From Coptodactyla brooksi (lineage: Eukaryota > Arthropoda > Insecta > Coleoptera > Scarabaeidae): a DNA stretch of 24,217 nt. Location of the stretch: NCBI GenBank assembly GCA_033557675.1, contig JAWQRM010000320.1, positions 1-24,217 of the forward strand, written 5' to 3'. Both the position numbers and the translations under genes were made by a program. The notes beneath the pieces were generated by a model, which saw only the letters and a list, made by a program, of their open reading frames with translations, was not told the DNA's origin and made no database searches. Positions 18,775-24,217 of this stretch are shown here, in pieces; position 1 is the first letter of the stretch; each line of letters starts with the position of its first letter.

Positions 18775-19308
18775 GTAAGTTTGAAGGTGGATTTATATTT
18801 GTAGTTTCATGTAATACGTTAACGCTGAATGAGCAGGTGGGCAATTTAAGCATTATTATGTAGCATTGACGTGTCATGTTGGCGAGTCAGTTGCGAGAAC
18901 TCGTCATAGGTATTTGCAGTTTTCGTCATTGATTATTTGGAACTTCAACGAATTCTAGATCCAGACACTCTAGTCTATTACAGCACGTGGGTTTTGAATT
19001 ATTATGCAGCATTCTAAATAGAACAGCTTACTTATGTCGCATTTTGAAACTTACATATTTTCGTAAATAGTCATTTTAAATTATGACTTACTATGATCGT
19101 AGGCAGGTGTGATAATTCATCCAAGAGAGTAATTGCCGTTACATGTGAACAAGATACGATAACTTTTCTATGACTATTCAGCAGAAAGTTACATTTTTTG
19201 ATTCGTTAAGTTTCATAAAAATTATGATAAATTGTCGAATAGAGACAATTTGTTTTTAGAACAAAGGTTTATCGGGTGTATCGTTAACGGGGTTATTAAC
19301 GGGTTTAT

Positions 19309-19374
19309 TACTATACTCCATACATAATGGGCACCTGTATATTTATAGGTGCCCATTATGTATGGAATATAGTA
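19309..19374. repeat. 28-bp-arm hairpin
   Basis: CCATACATAATGGGCACCT (19318-19336) pairs perfectly with AGGTGCCCATTATGTATGG (19347-19365) across a 10-nt loop. The arms extend outward to 28 bp with one mismatch (TACTATACT / AATATAGTA). Length and pairing are in the range of small-RNA precursors, but the near-perfect arms fit a palindromic duplication as well. Confidence 0.93.
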
Positions 19375-19846
19375 CATATCTCAGTAAATATCGACTTCAT
19401 AAAAAAATTAAATAAAAGTTGTATTTTGTTGTCCATAATACGATAGCATTCAATTGTTTTTATTTCAGAAAACAATTGAATAATGAATAACACTTTAATT
19501 TTTTTAATAGCAATGTACCTTTTTACTAGGCTCGTTTGATAGAGATTTTTCTTCTCTTCTCGACGATGTAAAATGTTAGTACCTTTATACCAGAAAATTT
19601 TTTAAAAAATGTAAAAACTGTTTATAAGTTAATTTCACCAATAACATGAATCTAGATACCCGAGATCGTGAAGTATCTTGATTTATTACCGTAAAAAACA
19701 GATTATGCATCTACATATAATATAAAACAAATAAACAAAAAACAAAATAAAACAAATGAACGAAAAATAGTGTACGTCTCTTATAAAGCTTGAAGACAAA
19801 AGGAAATTAGAAATAAAATGTTTGTGCTTTGCTTTATTTTCATTTG

Positions 19847-19900
19847 TTGACGTACAGTTTTGTTTGACGTTACCTTTAGACAAACAAAACTGTACGTCAA
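19847..19900. repeat. 20-bp-arm perfect hairpin
   Basis: TTGACGTACAGTTTTGTTTG (19847-19866) and its exact reverse complement (19881-19900) flank a 14-nt spacer ACGTTACCTTTAGA. Confidence 0.93.
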
Positions 19901-20364
19901 AGCTGACATCTGTTGGCGTAACGGTAAAATTGATAGCTACAAGTGAGTTTAAAGAAAGACTTCTATTATTAATATTGTTAACTTTTGTTTATGATTATTG
20001 TATACATTTTGTTGCCTTTGTTTTGTTAATGTATGTTGTCTTGGTTTTCTTGCAAGGAGGTACTTTGTTTGTCCATTTCAGTTTCGTTTTCGTTGTCAGT
20101 ACAGGTGGATTACGTTTACAAGGACTTCTAGTACGAGAACGTAGCGCTCACTTTTCATCACTTAGTTACCTTAGGACTTATCCCTTCTCCACTGTGCAGG
20201 GCCAGAGCTCAGGTTCTCTTTGTATAATCCAGAGCTTGACGTCCTCCACAAAGTCTTGTGGTTATTTTTGGTGGAGGTTCGGGTATTCCGGCACCTCCGC
20301 CGTAGTGCGTGTCATAATATATATTATATGTCATATATTACAGTAATATATTTCATATATTAGT

Positions 20365-20368
<4 letters not shown>

Positions 20369-20407
<39 letters not shown>
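20369..20407. repeat. (AT)n microsatellite
   Basis: An uninterrupted run of about 19 AT units, preceded by 50 bp of imperfect TA-rich sequence (ATATATTATATG, CATATATTACAG). Confidence 0.95.
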
Positions 20408-20409
<2 letters not shown>

Positions 20410-20741
20410 TGTCGCAAAAAGTATCTTCAATTTTAATGATTATGAAATCTGTATTTATTAGCATTTAGTTTTCTCTAAACGTGCGTGATAAACTATATAA
20501 ATGTATTTTCATATGGTACTGCTCCTTAGCACAATTCATGGCGTTAATATTCGCTGACGTTAAACAGTTACAAGAAAGAAGATAAATAAGTACTTCAAAA
20601 ACTATTTCGCGATCTTATAGATGTCTCTCGATTTTATAGATGATTGAACTTATACATATTGTAAAAAAACAAAAAAACAACTGATAACTAAGTTGACTAC
20701 ATTTTTTTTTGGTCGAATATGATGAAGAAGTTATCGAAGAA

Positions 20742-20795
20742 CATGATTTCAACAAGTACTGACTTGAAATCATGGTCGATCAACCATGATTTCAA
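20742..20795. repeat. Three-part direct and inverted repeat cluster
   Basis: CATGATTTCAA at 20742-20752, its inverse TTGAAATCATGGT at 20764-20776, and ACCATGATTTCAA at 20783-20795. The last two form perfect 13-bp arms around a 6-nt spacer CGATCA. Confidence 0.9.
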
Positions 20796-22239
20796 TTGCA
20801 AAACCTACACGTCACATCGGAAAATATTTCCTCAATCTCATGTTAGCTGCCACCATCAAAAGCAATTCCACTTGAAGGTGTGCCGTCTGTTAAAGAAATT
20901 GAATTCCTAACAACTCACGGTACCAGTCGACCTATAAGATGCTACTTTGGGTTGTTTATGAATTTTATTATTTTGCTGCAATTTTGAAATTTTTAATTTG
21001 AAATTTTTGAAAGTTTTTTTACAATGAATTCTTATTTTTTTGAATAAAATATAAGCCTTCATCACTTAGGTCTTCACTACTATAATATTGTTTTAAAATG
21101 TGTAATAAAAACATTTCCCCTTTTTCTGACGTGTAATACATGTGATCGCTTGATTTTTTCACTGAATTACGCGGTTAACTGGTTAAACCAGGCAGTGAAG
21201 CCTATTTTTTAAATTCTTTCCGCCATAGCCTAAATTATTTGTTTTAAGTGATTATTGTTTACATAACTTATCATTTATAAGTTCCGTCAATATTAGTGAA
21301 TTTATATCCATGATCTTCGTTTACATTACTATTTGTATTTGTTATTTTTTTACTTGTTTATACCTAGACCACCAGAGAGCATCAAACAGTAGGAACATAC
21401 CAATTTTACTTGGAGTAACTTAGTAAGGTACCGTACTATCTTCAACAAGTTGCTTGAAGCCAACTTTTGTAACAATTTTCGGCATTTATGTGATAGTAAT
21501 TAATGCCGCTTTAGACGACATTTACTAATCTACTTGGATTACAGTTACAGTTTTAATATTAGCCGTATCGGTATTTAAATCATATTGCATTTTAGATTAC
21601 CGAGTAATGCAATTTGCTGATAATTCCTCTTCATTATTAGTTAATATTGGATGGGAACTGTTTTAAACTAATGTTATGAACAAATATTAACGTCATTATT
21701 CACATTTTCCATCGTTTTATGCAGCATTGACTTTTATTCAATTATGCTCTGCTACTTGACATACCGATTCATTTCCATTTATGCAGTTTTGAATAGCAGC
21801 CGAGGCATGTTCTGGTCTGTTTGTTTTTTTATATATTTGCTTGTCATATCTAGAATATATTTTATTGACAAAAGGATACAACGCAACAGTTGTTAAGTTG
21901 GTTAGAATTGGGTGACTTTTATGTATTGCAGTTGAAACTGTAATATGTTCAAATATAACTTTAATTTTTCTTATGGTATTATTACTTAGGTTAACAAAAT
22001 TTAGGTGGCATTAGCCGCTTTGAACATCGTTTAAATTCCATATCTGAAAATCGTATACGAGCGAGTTGGCTGACAGGATATTAATGCATTTACAACGCCT
22101 TATAATCAGAAATATCTCATGAAACGATGTTACGTCATGTGCAGCAAACACAGGTCACCTTGACATGATAAATGTAAATCGCTGTAGCGACAGCATTTCC
22201 ACATGTACCAGTTAACCTATTTCCGCGTTTATCTTTCAG

Positions 22240-22330
22240 GATGAAAACCAAGGACAGAGGCCTGCAATTAGCCTGGAGAAGCTGTTTACACCTGCGGATG
22301 ACGCTCCTCAAATACAACCTCAATCAGCAA
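22240..22330 (+). CDS. Internal coding exon of a Z-disc/actin-associated scaffold-like protein (shared exon 1)
   Basis: A strong acceptor, polypyrimidine CGTTTATCTTTCAG|GATG, opens the exon, and CAGCAA|GTACGT closes it. The frame entering in phase 0 is open throughout: DENQGQRPAISLEKLFTPAD then DAPQIQPQSA, leaving one base (phase 1). The only other reading that is also open is less protein-like. It is separated from the next exon by a 69-bp intron, typical of insects. The 'PAISLEKLFTP' segment immediately precedes the conserved block in the next exon, in keeping with a linear-motif-rich scaffold. Assignment to a Zasp- or synaptopodin-like muscle protein rests on the neighbour exon. Confidence 0.8.
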
Positions 22331-22399
22331 GTACGTAGACTCACTGCGTCACAGCTAACTTAATGACTTGTTGTACATGTAAATTACAACGTTTTCTAG
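22331..22399 (+). other. 69-bp intron
   Basis: GTACGT donor, TTTTCTAG acceptor, with the in-frame stop TAG of the donor-side reading just inside the intron. The phase 1 junction (A|GG, giving Arg) keeps the frame open into the next exon. Confidence 0.78.
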
Positions 22400-22582
22400 G
22401 GAAAGCGTTCGCTTCTTCTTCATTCTACGCCAAAGGACTTCACCCGACGATGGAGGAACAAGTTGAACTCGCTAAAAGGATATCCAGCTCGCTAAGTGAT
22501 ATCAGCAATAAGACTAGTAAAGGCCAGTCGATGTATGTTAACCGAAAGAAGAGATCTGTGAAGTGGGTACACGAAGGCGACG
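22400..22582 (+). CDS. Internal coding exon with the conserved RISSSLSD...SKGQSMYVNRKKRSVKWVHEG block
   Basis: The exon enters in phase 1 (A|GG) and runs 183 bp as KAFASSSFYAKGLHPTMEEQ, VELAKRISSSLSDISNKTSK, GQSMYVNRKKRSVKWVHEGD, ending in phase 1 at GACG|GTAATA. The block of alternating hydrophobic and basic residues, 'EEQVELAKRIS..LSD.SN..SKGQSMYVNRKKRSVKWVHEG', is highly conserved among insects in my memory of muscle Z-disc/actin-associated scaffold proteins, and its 'SKGxxMFxxRRxRxxKW' core resembles vertebrate synaptopodin-family proteins. I am confident it is a real exon, but less sure whether the gene is a Zasp (Alp/Enigma) relative or a synaptopodin-like (CG1674-type) gene. No PDZ or LIM domain lies in the window. 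Read past the donor, the frame stops at 22741-22743. Confidence 0.85.
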
Positions 22583-24217
22583 GTAATATTTTTATTATGT
22601 TCATCTACATCAAGTTTTTTCATAATCTTATAATTACTAGCAAAATATTTAGCTTAATAAACACTAACAGGTGCAATGTCGGTATGCAAGAGAAATATGG
22701 AATATATGAGATATTCGTAAAAGGTACAAAGATCCTTAAGTAAGAAAGAACTGTAGAAGCCTGACATTAAAAATTTTGTGGTTTAATCAAGCTTATCTTA
22801 ACACAAAAGTTTATATTAAAAGAGATACACTCTGTATCTCTGTTAAAAGTCAGTTTTGAATTTTTCCTTTCCTTCCATATTTTTTAGTATTGATATTAAA
22901 ATTGGTAAACAGATTTTTTGGGGTGGGATATTTAAGTATATTCCGTAATTTGGCGTAGCGCGTAGAGGGCTGCGCTCTATAAGAGACAGTACTTTATTGC
23001 GCCTATGACACCTTTAATTAAAAGGTATGATTCCCTATCGTTTTCGAATAAACAAATCTGCTAATAATCTTCAAATAGATAAATCTAATTTCAGTTAATG
23101 AAGTATTGACTTCAACATTATGATATTGGGCTCGTATGAATTATCAGCAAATCTAAGTAATTTCTATTCCTATTTTCCCATTTTTCTGTTAAATTTGAGG
23201 CAAAACATGTACCAATACATTACCGCTTTCTGGCAAGAATTATTGTATATTGTCTGACCACATCATTGTATAGATCATGGTAGAGAATTCCTTGTGTTGT
23301 GTTATTTCTCATCCCTAATTTTGATTTACTATTCAAAATATGCTAAAGCTGTTTGCGACAAAAAAAAATACAAACTCTGCTGATTTATTTAGAATTGAAC
23401 AACGCTTGTTTCACATAAGAAAATCTTTAACGTATTTCAAAGTACGTTGCCAATTGAATGGTGACATTTTGAAAATATGCTGCCACGCCACTATTGGTAT
23501 TGCAATCTGACGCTTAACGTACGTCATAGGGATTTACCTTGATCCCCAAGGTATGTGAAGGTACTTACAAGTCTTGAAAACAGTGTAATGGTGAAACATG
23601 TCGACTAACAATAGTAAACAAATATTCGTCATGCAGGCAAGATACATCGCACCCGCTGCCTTCTTAAGGTACCTTCTTAATTGCTAACCGATTAGAAAAC
23701 AATGAAGCATTTCTTTCTACCCTTACCCCCTGTTGACATAATTTCCTCACCGTACAGCGTTTCTCTTCTCTACTTCGTATTTGGTCTATTATGATATACA
23801 AACGGCTATTAGCCCTCTATCTTTATTACGAGTATACCCTGTCTTTGATAATTTCTAAAATTCCAAATACATCCAAGAATGGAATGTTAAATGCATTTCT
23901 AAGTAATGTTACATTATCTACACTTATCCTATGTTTGTTTTTAGAAGTATATTTAAAACATGATAAAAGTAATTAAATCATTGCAATTTCAGAATAAATA
24001 TCACCGTAACTCGATTAGTATTGTCGATTTTATACGATAGGGAAATCAAATTGTTATAAGAAACTATTACTAGTTCATTATAACAATTTGATATTGTTAC
24101 CTATAATACTGTTTTACTGTTTTTTCCTTCGTTTTTTTCGTCTTAATTGTAAGGGTAAAGTTGAGGGTTTGGAACCTTTGGCTTTGTAACCAAGTAAAAC
24201 AAAGTCACCACTACGCC
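22583..24217. other. Start of the following intron, no further exon recognised
   Basis: AT-rich. A small CpG-rich island at 22945-23010 (GGCGTAGCGCGTAGAGGGCT) and a possible 33-bp microexon (CATGCAG|GCAAGAT... to CTTAAG|GTACCT, about 23638-23670) were considered, but neither is convincing. The rest of the gene should lie to the right of the window. Confidence 0.45.
24045..24092. repeat. 15-bp-arm hairpin
   Basis: ATCAAATTGTTATAA (24045-24059) and TTATAACAATTTGAT (24078-24092) are perfect inverted arms with an 18-nt spacer. Confidence 0.9.

Larger units (their letters stand above)
18775..22239. other. Intron between the proximal first exon and the shared exons
   Basis: AT-rich, with hairpins at 19309-19374 and 19847-19900, an (AT)n run and an inverted/direct repeat cluster around 20742-20795. 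The longest open frame (19822-20346, +) is hydrophobic because it is the complement of a Lys/Thr-rich reading and is not credible as a gene. At 20711-20960 one frame gives YDEEVIEEHDFNKY, stops, then PPSKAIPLEGVPSVKEIEF, possibly a decayed ORF that I cannot identify. Confidence 0.5.

Noticed and set aside
20130..20160. TAGTACGAGA, resembling a conserved 28S rRNA word
   Set aside because: Only about ten bases match and the flanks show no rRNA sequence.
19822..20346. Longest open frame in the window (174 codons, +), with a hydrophobic segment like a membrane protein
   Set aside because: The hydrophobic run is the complement of a Lys/Thr/Asn-rich stretch and crosses a perfect hairpin (19847-19900). 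There is no signal of conservation, no good start context and no splice sites; the frame ends in TA-repeat DNA.
22583..22743. Extension of the 22400 exon to the stop at 22741-22743 as a C-terminal end
   Set aside because: Sequence after GACG|GTAATA turns abruptly AT-rich with low-complexity hydrophobic codons, typical of intron read-through, although an intron-retention isoform cannot be excluded.
23638..23670. Possible 33-bp microexon between CATGCAG and GTACCT with compatible phase
   Set aside because: A short match to splice consensus in a long intron is expected by chance, and the peptide has no recognisable continuation.

Overview
The window reads as AT-rich nuclear DNA from an arthropod, most likely an insect. 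The evidence is eukaryotic splice signals around a few real exons, no operon-like gene packing, microsatellites, and decayed animal DNA transposons and LINEs. Species and order cannot be fixed from the sequence.

Host gene (+ strand). Four exons are supported: 3290-3568 (initial exon, 93 codons, ends in phase 0 at GGG|GTAAGT), 18640-18774 (second candidate initial exon, 45 codons, also phase 0, GCA|GTAAGT), 22240-22330 (acceptor TTTCAG, phase 0 in, phase 1 out) and 22400-22582 (phase 1 in and out). The last exon carries a conserved segment containing KRISSSLSDIS, SKGQSMYVNRKKR and SVKWVHEG, which I associate with insect muscle Z-disc/actin-associated scaffold proteins (Zasp-like or synaptopodin-like). 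Both initial exons have matching phase, so the simplest reading is one gene with two alternative first exons, about 18.7 kb and 3.5 kb upstream of the shared exons. The gene continues past the right edge.

Transposon remnants fill most of the rest. From left to right: C-terminal LINE fragment (531-893, +); KRBA2-like transposon integrase tail (946-1431, +) with a short inverted homologous copy (about 1990-2090, -); complete 951-bp non-autonomous TIR element with a 6-bp target duplication (4352-5302); possible LINE scrap (6127-6322, +); Harbinger/HARBI1-like transposase pseudogene (6478-7116, -); mariner pseudogene (7430-7887, +); second mariner (8973-9853, -) with a recognisable TIR; integrase C-terminal pseudogene of the F54H12.3/Maverick-like class (10705-11047, +); unidentified minus-strand coding-like tract (12367-13060); 1.7-kb fold-back palindrome (14220-15898) with an extra arm fragment at 16130-16206; LINE C-terminal remnant (17120-17620, -); third mariner of another lineage (17704-17983, +). 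All appear broken by stops, frameshifts or deletions, so none looks active.

A recurring feature is short perfect or near-perfect inverted repeats (arms 9-28 bp, spacers 1-18 nt) at 2099-2143, 9262-9311, 9847-9898, 19309-19374, 19847-19900, 20764-20795 and 24045-24092. One starts exactly in the outer end of a mariner TIR. No tRNA, rRNA, CRISPR or bacterial-style element was seen. All calls are by reading alone; no database search was possible.
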